Assembly: GCA_023411715.1 (NCBI GenBank)
Contig: JAEYOM010000066.1
Location: 1 to 62,612 of the forward strand
Origin: Bacillota bacterium
GTDB lineage: Bacteria; Bacillota; Clostridia; Acetivibrionales; DTU013
DNA: 62,612 nt
Reading direction: 5' to 3'
The notes under the pieces were generated by a model. That model did not search any database and had not been told where the DNA came from. It saw only the letters and a list, made by a program, of their open reading frames with translations. Numbering within the stretch: the first letter of the stretch is position 1; each line of letters starts with the position of its first letter. A program made the translations under genes and the position numbers. This document shows, in pieces, positions 34,910 through 43,298 of this stretch.

Positions 34910-36136
34910 TTATGGATTATCCTTCTTGCCGCGTCTCATGTATTCGTTGACCAGCTTCGCACGTTTCAGCTTTTCGCTGCCGAATCGCGTTCTGATGGCG
35001 TCCATTGCTTTTTCAAGCTTCTCCTCCCTGCGTACCTCGTCGGGAAGCTTGTCATCCACATCAAATATAGATAACTGTTCCGGCATATCCTCATCGATGT
35101 TTGCAAGCGCGATTCCTAAAAGACGTATGGGTTTTTTGCGGTCCCAGTTATCTTCAAGCAATTCGACGCCGGTTTTATAAATATCCTTTGTCAAATATGA
35201 CAGAGGTATCGTTTTCTGCCTGGTAAGCGACTTGAAATCATTATATTTTATAACGATCGAAACGGTTTTTCCCTTAAAATCGTTACGTCTGGCGTCCTCG
35301 CCCACTTCCTCCGCCAGGTGCAGCAATATGGACCTGGCATATTCTATATCGACCGTATCGCTTGACAATGTCGTCGAACGGCTGATAGACCTTGACTCAG
35401 CCTTCGGATGCGGCGTTACCGGAGAGGGATCTATCCCATTGGCAAGATTTTTAAGTTCGCCGCCATACTTTCCGAAATTTACCGAAAGAGTCTTGGCATC
35501 ACAGCAGGCGAGATCGCCGATAGTCATTATGCCTATTTCATTTAAGCGCTTTTCCGTTTGTTTTCCAATACCATACATATCCCTGACCTTAAGGGGCCAG
35601 AGCTTGGTTTTTACATCCCTTTCCCACAGCTCCGTGATACCGAGAGGCTTTTTGATTTCCGAGGCCATTTTGGCCAGGAATTTGTTCTCGGAAATGCCGA
35701 TGGAACACCATAGATCAAGCTCCTCCATTATCCGGTCCATAATGCTCCTGGCGATCGCCAGAGGCTCGCCGAAAAGGGCTTCGCAGCCCGTAAGGTCGAG
35801 CCATGCCTCATCTATGCTGTTTTGCTGGATAACAGGGGTATAACGTGAAAGGATCTCCATCACTTCACGGGATTTCTTTTCGTATAATCCATGTGTAGGC
35901 GAAACAAGGATCAAACCAGGGCATAGCTTCTTTGCCTCATGAATGAGCATTGTCGTTTTTACGCCCAATGCCCTGGCGTCGTAGTTTGCAGCGAGAATTA
36001 TACCCGACCTGTTTTTTGGATCTCCCGCAACCGCTGCCGGATGTCCTTTAAGTCCGGGGTTCTGCGCCATTTCGCAGCTTATGAAGAATGCGTTCATATC
36101 TACAAGAAAAATGATTCTTCTCATAGACCTTTCCAT
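34910..36136 (-). CDS. dinB: DNA polymerase IV (Y-family)
   Basis: Error-prone translesion polymerase, about 408 residues. Catalytic acidic residues are in FLVDMNAFFISCEM and SIDEAWLDLT; the helix-hairpin-helix thumb reads MYGIGKQTEKRLNEIGI. A sliding-clamp-binding peptide is visible near the C-terminus (EQLSIFD, about residue 370). ATG at 36136 is seven bases after GGAGAG; ATGs at 36151 and 36124 are alternatives. It begins directly after the cheR-like stop (36138), so the two are coupled. No LexA box was found in front of the pair. Confidence 0.93.
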   Translation of the reverse strand: MERSMRRIIFLVDMNAFFISCEMAQNPGLKGHPAAVAGDPKNRSGIILAANYDARALGVKTTMLIHEAKKLCPGLILVSPTHGLYEKKSREVMEILSRYTPVIQQNSIDEAWLDLTGCEALFGEPLAIARSIMDRIMEELDLWCSIGISENKFLAKMASEIKKPLGITELWERDVKTKLWPLKVRDMYGIGKQTEKRLNEIGIMTIGDLACCDAKTLSVNFGKYGGELKNLANGIDPSPVTPHPKAESRSISRSTTLSSDTVDIEYARSILLHLAEEVGEDARRNDFKGKTVSIVIKYNDFKSLTRQKTIPLSYLTKDIYKTGVELLEDNWDRKKPIRLLGIALANIDEDMPEQLSIFDVDDKLPDEVRREEKLEKAMDAIRTRFGSEKLKRAKLVNEYMRRGKKDNP

Positions 36137-36137
36137 A

Positions 36138-36914
36138 TCACAACTCTCCATCCTTCATGTAAAAAAAGGTCTTCATCGGACTAAGCAAGTATTTGCTGCA
36201 GGTCAGTATCTGCTCAGTGCTGCCTATGAACAATATTCCCTCTTTACGCAGCGCCTTGTTGAATTTAGTGTAAATATAGGATTTGGCGTCTTCCGTAAAA
36301 TAAATTAGTACATTCCTGCATACTATGAGGTCGCAGTCGTCCGGGTACGGATCCCTCAGCAGGTTATGCTTCGAGAATTCGACCTGATTTTTAACTTCAT
36401 CCTTTACTTTATAGAAATCTCCCTCTCTGTCGAAATATCTCCCGACATAGGCCCGCGGCAGCTTTTCCAGACTCTTTGAGGTATAAATTCCTTCCTTTGC
36501 CTTTCGCAGCGCTTCATTATCTATATCGGTAGCGATGATTTTAATATCCTTCAAAGGTATATGCTGGTTCAGCACCATTACGAGCGTATACGGCTCGTCT
36601 CCCGTCGAACAGGCCGAACTCCATATCTTGAGCTTAGAAGCCTTTTTCAGCAGCATCGGGAATATGGTATCCTTCAATACCTCCCATTGTTCAGGGTTTC
36701 TAAAAAATTCGGAAACATTTATGGTCAGATAGTTGATGAATTCATTATAAAGTATTTTGTTGTTTCTGAGTACGCCTACATAATCCTCATAAAGCTCATA
36801 GCCGTTCTTCCTGATGAGCGAGTCTATCCTGCGTTTCATTTGTTTTTCTTTGTACAGGCTCAGATTGATATCTGTTAGTTTGTATATTTCGGATTTAAAC
36901 CCCTCATAATCCAT
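36138..36914 (-). CDS. CheR-type protein-glutamate methyltransferase (orphan)
   Basis: A 258-residue SAM-dependent methyltransferase. The N-terminal helical domain (about 1-75) binds receptors in true CheR; the SAM domain has SACSTGDEPYTLVMVL (about 105-120) and CDLIVCRNVLIYF. It lacks the TPR extension of some relatives. The ATG at 36914 follows GGGGGGAGGG; an upstream frame to 36983 is not convincing. No other chemotaxis gene is in the window and the next gene is dinB, so its target is unclear. Confidence 0.88.
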   Translation of the reverse strand: MDYEGFKSEIYKLTDINLSLYKEKQMKRRIDSLIRKNGYELYEDYVGVLRNNKILYNEFINYLTINVSEFFRNPEQWEVLKDTIFPMLLKKASKLKIWSSACSTGDEPYTLVMVLNQHIPLKDIKIIATDIDNEALRKAKEGIYTSKSLEKLPRAYVGRYFDREGDFYKVKDEVKNQVEFSKHNLLRDPYPDDCDLIVCRNVLIYFTEDAKSYIYTKFNKALRKEGILFIGSTEQILTCSKYLLSPMKTFFYMKDGEL

Positions 36915-36954
36915 GATAGACCCTCCCCCCGCAAAATAACTGGAAGAAAACTGA

Positions 36955-36980
36955 AAACGCAAGACCGAAGCCTTGCGTTT
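36955..36980 (-). terminator. Hairpin after ispH-S1
   Basis: AAACGCAAG pairs with CTTGCGTTT around a G-CTTCGG-T loop that can itself form a UUCG-like cap. It lies 18 bases after the ispH-S1 stop, with a T-rich tail on the minus strand (TTTTCAGTTTTC). Probable terminator before the cheR gene. Confidence 0.7.
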
Positions 36981-36998
36981 CAATCGTTACCATATTGG

Positions 36999-39041
36999 TT
37001 ATTTCTCTTCACCTGTTGTGTTCATAGCGTCAGCGATTGTATTTGAAAGAGCTTCGCTATGCTCGCTCGGGATCTCCTCTTCCGCCGCCTTGCCGTCATC
37101 GGCCTTTGTCTGGGCTGCCGCTGAAGGTGCGGGATCGATCGGGTTGACTTCCTTGATGCTCAGGCTTATCTTTTTGGTTTCGACATTGACTTCGACGATC
37201 TTGGCTTCAACAGCCTGGCCTATTTGTAGAACATCCCCCGGTTTTGCTATCCTTACGTTCGAGATCTGCGATATGTGTACAAGTCCATCAAGGCCTTTCT
37301 CCAGCTCGATGAACGCACCGAAGGGTACGAGCCTGACAACGGTACCGTTTACGATATCTCCGACCTTATATTTGTCGGCTGCCTTGAACCACGGGTTATC
37401 CTCTTCCTTCCTCAGTCCGAGAGAGATCCTCTTTTTATCCTTGTCGAACTCAAGTACGGTTACCTGTACTTTGTCTCCAACCTTCAAAACGTCCGAAGGA
37501 TGTTTTACCTTGGACCACGAAAGCTCCGAAACGTGTACAAGACCATCTACTCCGCCTATATCAACAAATGCGCCGAAGTCCATAAGGTTTTTTACGACGC
37601 CGTCGTATTTCTTGCCGATTTCAACAGTGTTCCAGAACTCGCTTTCGTTTTTCTCCCTGTTTTCTGACAGTATCACTCTCTGGGAGCCTACGATCTTGTG
37701 CTTCTGTTTGTTGAATTCAACTATACGGACAGTAACGGTCTGTCTCATATATTCATTGAGATCCTTGACATATCTTTCTGAAATCTGGGAGGCCGGGATA
37801 AATACTCTTACGCCTTTTACGCTGGCTACGACGCCGCCGTTGGTCACTTCGACAACCTTACCCGTAACAGGAGTCTTGTTTTCGTAAGCTTCTTCGATTT
37901 GATCGATGCTCTTGATCGCGTCGACTCTCTTCTTGGACAACATGACATTTCCTTCGCCGTCATTCACCCTTACAATGAACACTTCGATCTCGTCACCGAC
38001 CTTGATACTTGTCTCAGGCTTGAAATCGGGGTCGTCGGTATATTCGTCTATCGGAATGATACCGTCCGACTTGTAGCCAAGATCAACATAAATTTCGGCA
38101 TTGTTAAAGCCGATTATCCTGCCTTTAACGATTTCTCCGCTTCTCAGGGAAACCATCGAACTTTCGAAGGCTTCCTCAAAGCTCAGCTCATTCTCCTGTT
38201 TATTTAATTCATCCATTCTTTCAATAACCTCCTTGATTATGCGTTCCGGTGTAGATGCTCCGGCTGTGATACCCAGCGTTTTTACTTTTTTTGTATTTAT
38301 AGGTGGCAAATCACCGTACGTTTCGATTAAGTAAGTTTCACTGCAGTATTTTTTACTGATTTCATACAGCTTTTGAGTATTCGAACTCTTCCTGCTGCCT
38401 ATGACAAGCATCACATCCGATTCCCTGGCGATTTTTTCCGCCTCTGCCTGTCTACTGCTTGTCGCATTACATATTGTATCAAATTTTATAACGTTTTTGC
38501 ATTTTTCTTTTAATTTATTATAAATCCTTTCGAACTTTTCTTGCGTTATCGTAGTCTGTGCAACCAGACAACAATCATCACACAGATCCGTAAACTGTTC
38601 TACATCTTCCGGTCCACCGGCTAGAAAAGCCTTGTTATCGCACCATCCGTTTGTACCCTGGACTTCTGGATGCTCCCGGTCACCGGCAATAACGATAGTG
38701 TACCCTTCCTGCTGTTTTTCAAGAACAAGCTTGTGTATCTTATGCACATACGGACAGGTCGCATCTACGACTTCAATGTGCATTTGTTCCAACTTTTTAT
38801 ATATATCGGGTGTAACGCCATGCGCTCTTATAACTATTCTGCTTCCGGGTACGGCTTCACTAATGTCCGATAATACGCTTACGCCTTTTTGCTCCAGTTC
38901 CCGGATGACCTGTTCGTTATGAATCAGGGGGCCCAGCGTATATACCTTATCATTTTCCTTATTCAAAAGGTTGTTCGCAATTTTTACAGCGTTGCTGACG
39001 CCGAAGCAAAAGCCGGCGGATTCAGCCAGAATTATTTTCAT
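36999..39041 (-). CDS. ispH: IspH (HMBPP reductase) fused to ribosomal protein S1-like domains
   Basis: A 680-residue bifunctional protein. Residues 1-280 are 4-hydroxy-3-methylbut-2-enyl diphosphate reductase, last step of the MEP isoprenoid pathway, with Fe-S cysteines in AGFCFGV, DATCPYV and TICNATSSRQ. The C-terminal 380 residues hold four S1 RNA-binding repeats (beginning near EIVKGRIIGF, TPVTGKVVEV, YDGVVKNLMDFGAFVDI and VNGTVVRLVPFGAFIEL) and a low-complexity acidic tail. The fusion is known in Clostridia. ATG at 39041 follows GGGGG; the preceding TTG is less likely. It overlaps or abuts plsC. Confidence 0.95.
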   Translation of the reverse strand: MKIILAESAGFCFGVSNAVKIANNLLNKENDKVYTLGPLIHNEQVIRELEQKGVSVLSDISEAVPGSRIVIRAHGVTPDIYKKLEQMHIEVVDATCPYVHKIHKLVLEKQQEGYTIVIAGDREHPEVQGTNGWCDNKAFLAGGPEDVEQFTDLCDDCCLVAQTTITQEKFERIYNKLKEKCKNVIKFDTICNATSSRQAEAEKIARESDVMLVIGSRKSSNTQKLYEISKKYCSETYLIETYGDLPPINTKKVKTLGITAGASTPERIIKEVIERMDELNKQENELSFEEAFESSMVSLRSGEIVKGRIIGFNNAEIYVDLGYKSDGIIPIDEYTDDPDFKPETSIKVGDEIEVFIVRVNDGEGNVMLSKKRVDAIKSIDQIEEAYENKTPVTGKVVEVTNGGVVASVKGVRVFIPASQISERYVKDLNEYMRQTVTVRIVEFNKQKHKIVGSQRVILSENREKNESEFWNTVEIGKKYDGVVKNLMDFGAFVDIGGVDGLVHVSELSWSKVKHPSDVLKVGDKVQVTVLEFDKDKKRISLGLRKEEDNPWFKAADKYKVGDIVNGTVVRLVPFGAFIELEKGLDGLVHISQISNVRIAKPGDVLQIGQAVEAKIVEVNVETKKISLSIKEVNPIDPAPSAAAQTKADDGKAAEEEIPSEHSEALSNTIADAMNTTGEEK

Positions 39042-39043
39042 CT

Positions 39044-39619
39044 TCAACCCCCGCTGAGAGAATAAATCCTGTTTATTATATCCCTGCTGATTTCAGCAAG
39101 TTCTTCTTTTGTGAGCTTATCCTCATGCTTATTTATCATAATCGGGTCGCCGAAATTCACAGTCATTTTTGAGAATAATCTATATGTTCCACTGACTGTA
39201 GCAGGTATTACCGGAACACCTGCATTTGCCGCTATCATGGCGGCTCCGGATTTGACCCTGCCCGCACCGTCGGCATGCCTTCTTGTGCCCTGCGGAAATA
39301 TCCCGACTATTTTGCCTTCCTCGAGAAGCCTGTATGCATTTTTAACAGAACCTACGTCCCCGGTGCCTCTTTTGACAGGAAACGCCCCAAGCTTTTTTAA
39401 AATGAAAGCCAATATCGGATTTCTGAACAGCTCTTCCTTAGCCATCCAATGGATCCACCTGTCGAGCCTGTAACCCAGTAAAAACATATCCAAAAAGGTG
39501 TTATGGCTGGCACACAGAAGGACAGGGCCTTTTTCCGGAATCTTGCCGCGGTTTTTTACCTCTACCCTGAATATCAGTTTGAATATGATTTTTGTTACGA
39601 TCATTGCAAATGTTTTCAT
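39044..39619 (-). CDS. 1-acyl-sn-glycerol-3-phosphate acyltransferase (PlsC family)
   Basis: A 191-residue membrane-associated acyltransferase adding the second acyl chain to lysophosphatidic acid. The HX4D motif is SHNTFLDMF (about residues 36-44) and the second motif is FPQGTRRHADG, with Gln where many homologues have Glu. A hydrophobic N-terminal segment anchors it. It lies between cmk (12 bases upstream) and ispH-S1, whose start it abuts. The ribosome binding site is weak (CCGGA), so it may depend on coupling to cmk. Confidence 0.88.
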   Translation of the reverse strand: MKTFAMIVTKIIFKLIFRVEVKNRGKIPEKGPVLLCASHNTFLDMFLLGYRLDRWIHWMAKEELFRNPILAFILKKLGAFPVKRGTGDVGSVKNAYRLLEEGKIVGIFPQGTRRHADGAGRVKSGAAMIAANAGVPVIPATVSGTYRLFSKMTVNFGDPIMINKHEDKLTKEELAEISRDIINRIYSLSGG

Positions 39620-39631
39620 TCCGGAGTACCA

Positions 39632-40306
39632 TCATTCGTTAATTTTATTTACTCTGCCCAGTATCTTATCAACAACCTGCTGCGGCCCCATACCCGTTGT
39701 ATCGATCTCGAATGCGTCCGGAGCTTTTGACAAAGGCGCAAAAGCCCTTGTACTGTCGTTTTTGTCCCTGTAAGCAATATCATTCATAACTTCATCCAAA
39801 GTTACTCCTGAAACCCCTTTGGACAGCATCTCGGCGAATCTTCTCTTCGCTCTCTCCTCAAGGGATGCCGTGATAAAAAACTTGTATTTTGCTTCGGGCA
39901 GAACATACGTCCCGATATCGCGGCCGTCCATTACAACATCGTTTTTCAATGCTATGGCTCTTTGCAGATCTACCATTTTGAGCCTTACAGCCGGAACAGC
40001 AGAAACATCCGACGCTCCAATGGATACTTCGGGTGTCCTGATCATTGCCGTAACGTCTTCTCCGTCGAGGAACAGCCTTTGTTCATTTCCAATGTACTCT
40101 ATACGTATATCAATATTGCCGACCAATGCAGTCAAACGTTCCGCGTCCCTGGTATCGGTCCCGGTACGGATGGCCTTTAGTGCCACTGTACGATACATGG
40201 CGCCTGTATCAAGATATATGATACCCAATTGCCTGGATATGCTTTTCGCGACAGTGCTTTTTCCTGCTCCCGCCGGTCCGTCAATTGCAATACATATATG
40301 TGCCAA
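39632..40306 (-). CDS. cmk: Cytidylate kinase
   Basis: Phosphorylates CMP and dCMP with ATP. The 224-residue protein has the P-loop IDGPAGAGKSTVAK (residues 8-21), the MYRTVALKA substrate segment, DGRDIGTYV and the LID region (RFAEMLSKG). The start is TTG at 40306, eight bases after GGAGGG; no ATG precedes the P-loop. It is 20 bases downstream of aroH. The cmk-plsC-ispH/S1 order is typical for Clostridia, as cmk is often next to the S1 gene in bacteria generally. Confidence 0.95.
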   Translation of the reverse strand: MAHICIAIDGPAGAGKSTVAKSISRQLGIIYLDTGAMYRTVALKAIRTGTDTRDAERLTALVGNIDIRIEYIGNEQRLFLDGEDVTAMIRTPEVSIGASDVSAVPAVRLKMVDLQRAIALKNDVVMDGRDIGTYVLPEAKYKFFITASLEERAKRRFAEMLSKGVSGVTLDEVMNDIAYRDKNDSTRAFAPLSKAPDAFEIDTTGMGPQQVVDKILGRVNKINE

Positions 40307-40325
40307 TCCGATAGCCCTCCGCGAG

Positions 40326-40691
40326 TCAGTTCCTATCTTCGAGATCGGGCCTTAATGACCTCGCGTCCCTCAGATAGATATATTTTAATTCCTCATTCTT
40401 TTTTTCGGTATTGATATGCATCATTATCCTGATACATTTTCTCAAGCTTCCCGGCACATCGATCTCATTGGTACACATCATTGCGGTATGTTTGAGGCCC
40501 AGTCGTCTTGCAGCAACTGCCGGAAAAGCCGCATCGAGATCCTTTGTCGTCGAAAAAATGATGCTTATTATATCATCTGCCGTTACGCCGTTTTGCTCTG
40601 TCATTTTTTCGAGCAGTTCAGCGGTTGCATCGAGTATTTCCTGTTCGGTGTTTGAAACTGCAGTAATCGCACCCCTTATAGCAGCAACCAT
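40326..40691 (-). CDS. aroH: Chorismate mutase, AroH class
   Basis: Converts chorismate to prephenate for phenylalanine and tyrosine synthesis. A 121-residue trimeric AroH-type protein as in Bacillus: active-site arginine in IRGAIT (residues 5-10), CTNEIDVPGSLRKCIRIM holding the conserved Glu and Arg, and a C-terminal LRPDL. I chose the ATG at 40691 because it matches the AroH N-terminus; the ATG at 40709 (six residues more) is possible. Its leader holds two tandem 69-bp hairpin repeats directly after a HutP-like gene, suggesting RNA-level control. Confidence 0.92.
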   Translation of the reverse strand: MVAAIRGAITAVSNTEQEILDATAELLEKMTEQNGVTADDIISIIFSTTKDLDAAFPAVAARRLGLKHTAMMCTNEIDVPGSLRKCIRIMMHINTEKKNEELKYIYLRDARSLRPDLEDRN

Positions 40692-40713
40692 CCAATAAGA
40701 CAACTCCATTCTT

Positions 40714-40851
40714 CCATATATGCTTTAACGTCGAAGCAGGACATTCCTCGGCCATATCGTTCTGCTGCCTGCAGAGATGTGTCCATATATGCTTTAGCGT
40801 CAAAACGGGACATTCCTCGACCACATCGTCCTGCTTCCTGCAGAGGTGTGT
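40714..40851 (-). repeat. Tandem 69-bp hairpin repeats between the hutP-like gene and aroH
   Basis: Two direct copies (40714-40782 and 40783-40851), about 85 percent alike by eye. Each folds on the minus strand into a long hairpin. In the first transcribed copy AACGGGACA (40857-40849) pairs with TGTCCCGTT (40812-40804), with CCTC/GAGG inside, and is followed by TTTTGA, much like a weak intrinsic terminator. The second copy keeps the stem without the U-run. The apical part is rich in NAG triplets (CAG, AAG, CAG; GAG), the type of sequence HutP is known to bind. Confidence 0.8.
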
Positions 40852-40861
40852 CCCGTTACCT

Positions 40862-41287
40862 TTACACTACTCTGTGCCCAAGCCCTATAGCAACCTCATT
40901 TAGATGCAGGAGCCCTATTCCGAAAAAAATCGATACGCTGATATGGTCCTTGTATCTTGCGATACCAATCTTGCCGCCTACGTTCAGGCCAAGGGCCTTT
41001 GGCATTATCTGCGTCAGCGCTTCCCTTGTAGCGCCTGCTACCGCGCCTTCCTCAACATGGCTTTCCTGGATTACTCCTTCACGTTTTGAAGAAACGACAG
41101 CTCTTTCAATGATCTTCATCACAGAGTTCAAATATTCTCCGCCGTAGTCAACTGCGGCAGTGTGAATACCTGCCTGCGCAAACTCAGCCTGGAGCTGCTT
41201 TTCTTCAGCTCTGTCCGCTGTAAGAGCAAGTCTTACGGCTGCGGCGGCGATGTCTTTACTACCATAGTCCCTGTTGTTTTCCACCAT
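40862..41287 (-). CDS. HutP family RNA-binding protein
   Basis: A 141-residue protein whose C-terminal two-thirds aligns by eye with Bacillus HutP, the histidine-responsive antiterminator that binds NAG-triplet RNA as a hexamer. Matching landmarks are SKREGVIQESHVEEGAVAGA (HutP: KKSGVIQSEGYRESHALYHA), MPKALGLNVGGKIGIAR (LRTVGLRFAVLR), DHISVSIFFGIGLLH and the ending EVAIGLGHRV. No hut genes are nearby; the gene precedes aroH-cmk. The ATG at 41287 has AGGG eight bases upstream. I infer a regulatory RNA-binding role; the ligand may not be histidine. Confidence 0.8.
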   Translation of the reverse strand: MVENNRDYGSKDIAAAAVRLALTADRAEEKQLQAEFAQAGIHTAAVDYGGEYLNSVMKIIERAVVSSKREGVIQESHVEEGAVAGATREALTQIMPKALGLNVGGKIGIARYKDHISVSIFFGIGLLHLNEVAIGLGHRVV

Positions 41288-41301
41288 AAGGCCATCCCTT
41301 T

Positions 41302-41337
41302 AGCACGTTTTGAAACGGTTCCGACGCCCAAAACGCT
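41302..41337 (-). promoter_or_regulatory. Leader hairpin of the hutP-like operon
   Basis: On the minus strand AGCGTTTTG pairs with CAAAACGTGCT (small mismatch) around a 16-17 base loop, ending a few bases before the AAAGGG site of the HutP-like gene. It could be an operator-like RNA structure. Confidence 0.45.
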
Positions 41338-41364
41338 TTTAGTTTCCTGAAAACTTTATCTAAT

Positions 41365-41393
41365 ATTATATAAGAATAATAGCAATTGTACAA
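41365..41393 (-). promoter_or_regulatory. Promoter of the hutP-like/aroH/cmk/plsC/ispH-S1 operon
   Basis: TTGTAC (41393-41388) and a perfect TATAAT (41370-41365) are 17 bases apart on the minus strand, about 78 bases upstream of the HutP-like start. No other strong promoter was seen down to ispH-S1, apart from possible control at the tandem hairpins. Confidence 0.75.
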
Positions 41394-41407
41394 TAAAAAT
41401 GTTGCTT

Positions 41408-41941
41408 TCAATTGCTTGCCTTCAACGTTGCAACCGGAACTATACCTTTCGCTGCGCTGATCTTTTTACCCAGCAGGTCTTCAATATTCCGGCTTGCGGC
41501 GCTGATCTGCACGGTTGGCATTACAAGGACTTCTGAGGCGTCCAGTTCAACCACGTCACCCTCTTTTAGATCCAGAAGGACTGATTTCCCTTGAAATGAA
41601 TCGACTATTACGCCATTTACGAGTATTTTGAGTTCAGGACATTCATCCATATTAGACAGGCTCAATTCCATCCTGCAGGGAACGAAAAAATAAGCTTCGG
41701 AGCCCAGCGGTTCACCGTCGGCGCCTTCATTGAAAAAAGCCGTCCTGACCGACGGCTCGAATAAAACAGCCTGTGAGATTACCAGCATGGCCAGCGTTAT
41801 AATGCATGCCCTCATAAGCAGGACCTCGGTTAAATGCCGGTATCCTCCATCACGTTTTTTCGTATCTTTTTCGATATCGCCGCATTTATTCTTTTCAACT
41901 ACCGAAGCGCTGCCGATACCTTTGCGCAATACTGCTTTCAT
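41408..41941 (-). CDS. Single-pass membrane protein of unknown function
   Basis: A 177-residue protein I do not recognise. Residues 1-40 are basic and polar, about 42-64 form one hydrophobic helix (LLMRACIITLAMLVISQAVL), and the remaining 110 residues are an extracytoplasmic beta-rich domain (ELKILVNGVIVDSFQGKSVL, GDVVELDASEVLVMPTVQIS). ATG at 41941 follows GGAGATAT; a longer frame to 42040 lacks a good site. It lies between the HI0933 flavoprotein gene (127 bases upstream) and the HutP-like promoter. Confidence 0.7.
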   Translation of the reverse strand: MKAVLRKGIGSASVVEKNKCGDIEKDTKKRDGGYRHLTEVLLMRACIITLAMLVISQAVLFEPSVRTAFFNEGADGEPLGSEAYFFVPCRMELSLSNMDECPELKILVNGVIVDSFQGKSVLLDLKEGDVVELDASEVLVMPTVQISAASRNIEDLLGKKISAAKGIVPVATLKASN

Positions 41942-42068
41942 AACATATCTCCAAAGAATAATACTTATTTTAGTATTGACTCTCCGGAGTGCGATCATAC
42001 CTTGTCTCACATGAGCATTCCACGAACATTCCATGAGCATTCCGGGATCATTTCCCGGACCGGTATCG

Positions 42069-43298
42069 TCAGCAGCTCATTCCGGCCAGGCAACCGGTGG
42101 AAAACGCTATTGTAAGATTAAAACCACCGGTATATCCGTCTACGTCGATAATTTCACCTGCGAAATACAAACCGTTTACAAGCTTTGATTCCATCGTCGA
42201 CGGATTTATTTCGCTTGTCCTTACTCCGCCAGCTGTGACAATAGCTTCGGATATTGGTCTTGAACCCGTGATCTCAAGTGTAAAATTCTTAAGCAGCCCG
42301 ACAAGCTTATGCCTTTCCTCTTTGGTAATCTGGTTTACAGGTTTGTCTCCGGATATTCCTGACAATTCGATGATCACCGGGATCATTTTCTGAGGTAAAA
42401 GTTCTTCCAGGCTATTTTTGTACTGTTTTCTCGAATATTTTTCAAAATCCCGCTGTATCCTTGAATCCAAAGTTTCTTCATCCAACGCCGGCTTCAAGTC
42501 TATCACCAGTTTTATATCCTTGTAGTTATACGGTAGTATATGCCTGCTTGCGCTCAAAATCACAGGTCCTGAAACACCGAAATGGGTAAAGAGCATTTCT
42601 CCGAAATCACCGTATACTTTTCTGCCCTTCCTGTCCATTATCGTTATGGAAATATTTTTTAGTGACAAGCCCTGCAGTTCACCCGCTGTTTTTCCCGCCG
42701 TAAGCAGAGGAATGAGTGAAGGCTTGAGTGGTGTAACGGTGTGGCCCATTTTGCCTGCCATAACATAACCGTCGCCGGTAGAGCCTGTTTTAGGGTATGA
42801 TGCGCCGCCGGTAGCAAGGATAACTGAAGCGGCTTCCAGAATGCTTCCGTTTTTAAGTTTCACACCTGCAACCGAGCCATTTTCGGTAAAAATAGCCTCG
42901 ACCGGAGAATTCAGCTGTATTTTTACTCCCTTTCCTTCGGCAAACCGCCTCATAGTATCAACTACGTCGCGCGCCTTGTCCGATACTGGAAAAACCCTGC
43001 CTCCGCGTTCTACTTTCAAATGAAGTCCTTCGGCTTCCAGCAGGTTCATAAGATCCTCATTTGAAAAATTATAAAAGGAGGAATACAAGAAATTCCCGTT
43101 CCCGGGAATATTCTGAATCAAACCTTCTATATCGGTATTATTCGTAATATTGCAGCGGCCTTTACCTGAGATAAGGAGCTTCCAGCCCACGCGGTCATTT
43201 TTCTCAAGCAACAGTACTTCCCTGCCGCGTTCGGCTGCTTTACCAGCCGCCATCAAACCGGCGGCCCCCGCGCCGATCACTATGACTTTGTTACTCAC
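42069..43298 (-). CDS. HI0933/YhiN family FAD-dependent oxidoreductase
   Basis: A 409-residue flavoprotein. The dinucleotide motif VIVIGAGAAGLMAAGKAAERG is at about residues 4-24 (quoted as one 20-residue motif plus Gly). SGKGRCNITN, GRVFPVSDKA and the C-terminal GEIIDVDGYTGGFNLTIAFS are diagnostic for this family, relatives of the BaiN group. The reaction is not known for most members. The start is GTG at 43298, overlapping the stop of the RpiR regulator gene (TAGTG), so the two are co-transcribed. Confidence 0.88.
   Translation of the reverse strand: MSNKVIVIGAGAAGLMAAGKAAERGREVLLLEKNDRVGWKLLISGKGRCNITNNTDIEGLIQNIPGNGNFLYSSFYNFSNEDLMNLLEAEGLHLKVERGGRVFPVSDKARDVVDTMRRFAEGKGVKIQLNSPVEAIFTENGSVAGVKLKNGSILEAASVILATGGASYPKTGSTGDGYVMAGKMGHTVTPLKPSLIPLLTAGKTAGELQGLSLKNISITIMDRKGRKVYGDFGEMLFTHFGVSGPVILSASRHILPYNYKDIKLVIDLKPALDEETLDSRIQRDFEKYSRKQYKNSLEELLPQKMIPVIIELSGISGDKPVNQITKEERHKLVGLLKNFTLEITGSRPISEAIVTAGGVRTSEINPSTMESKLVNGLYFAGEIIDVDGYTGGFNLTIAFSTGCLAGMSC

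Noticed and set aside
36973..37887. 304-aa plus-strand frame opposite the S1 part of ispH-S1
   Set aside because: Antisense shadow of a repetitive conserved gene; Ser/Thr/Phe-rich composition with no motif.
40618..40824. 68-aa minus-strand frame containing a 23-residue repeat across the tandem hairpins
   Set aside because: 69 bp is a multiple of three, so the repeat stays in frame by arithmetic. The frame has no good ribosome binding site and runs into aroH in another frame.
40714..40851. Tandem repeats as a CRISPR array
   Set aside because: Only two contiguous units with no spacers and no cas genes.
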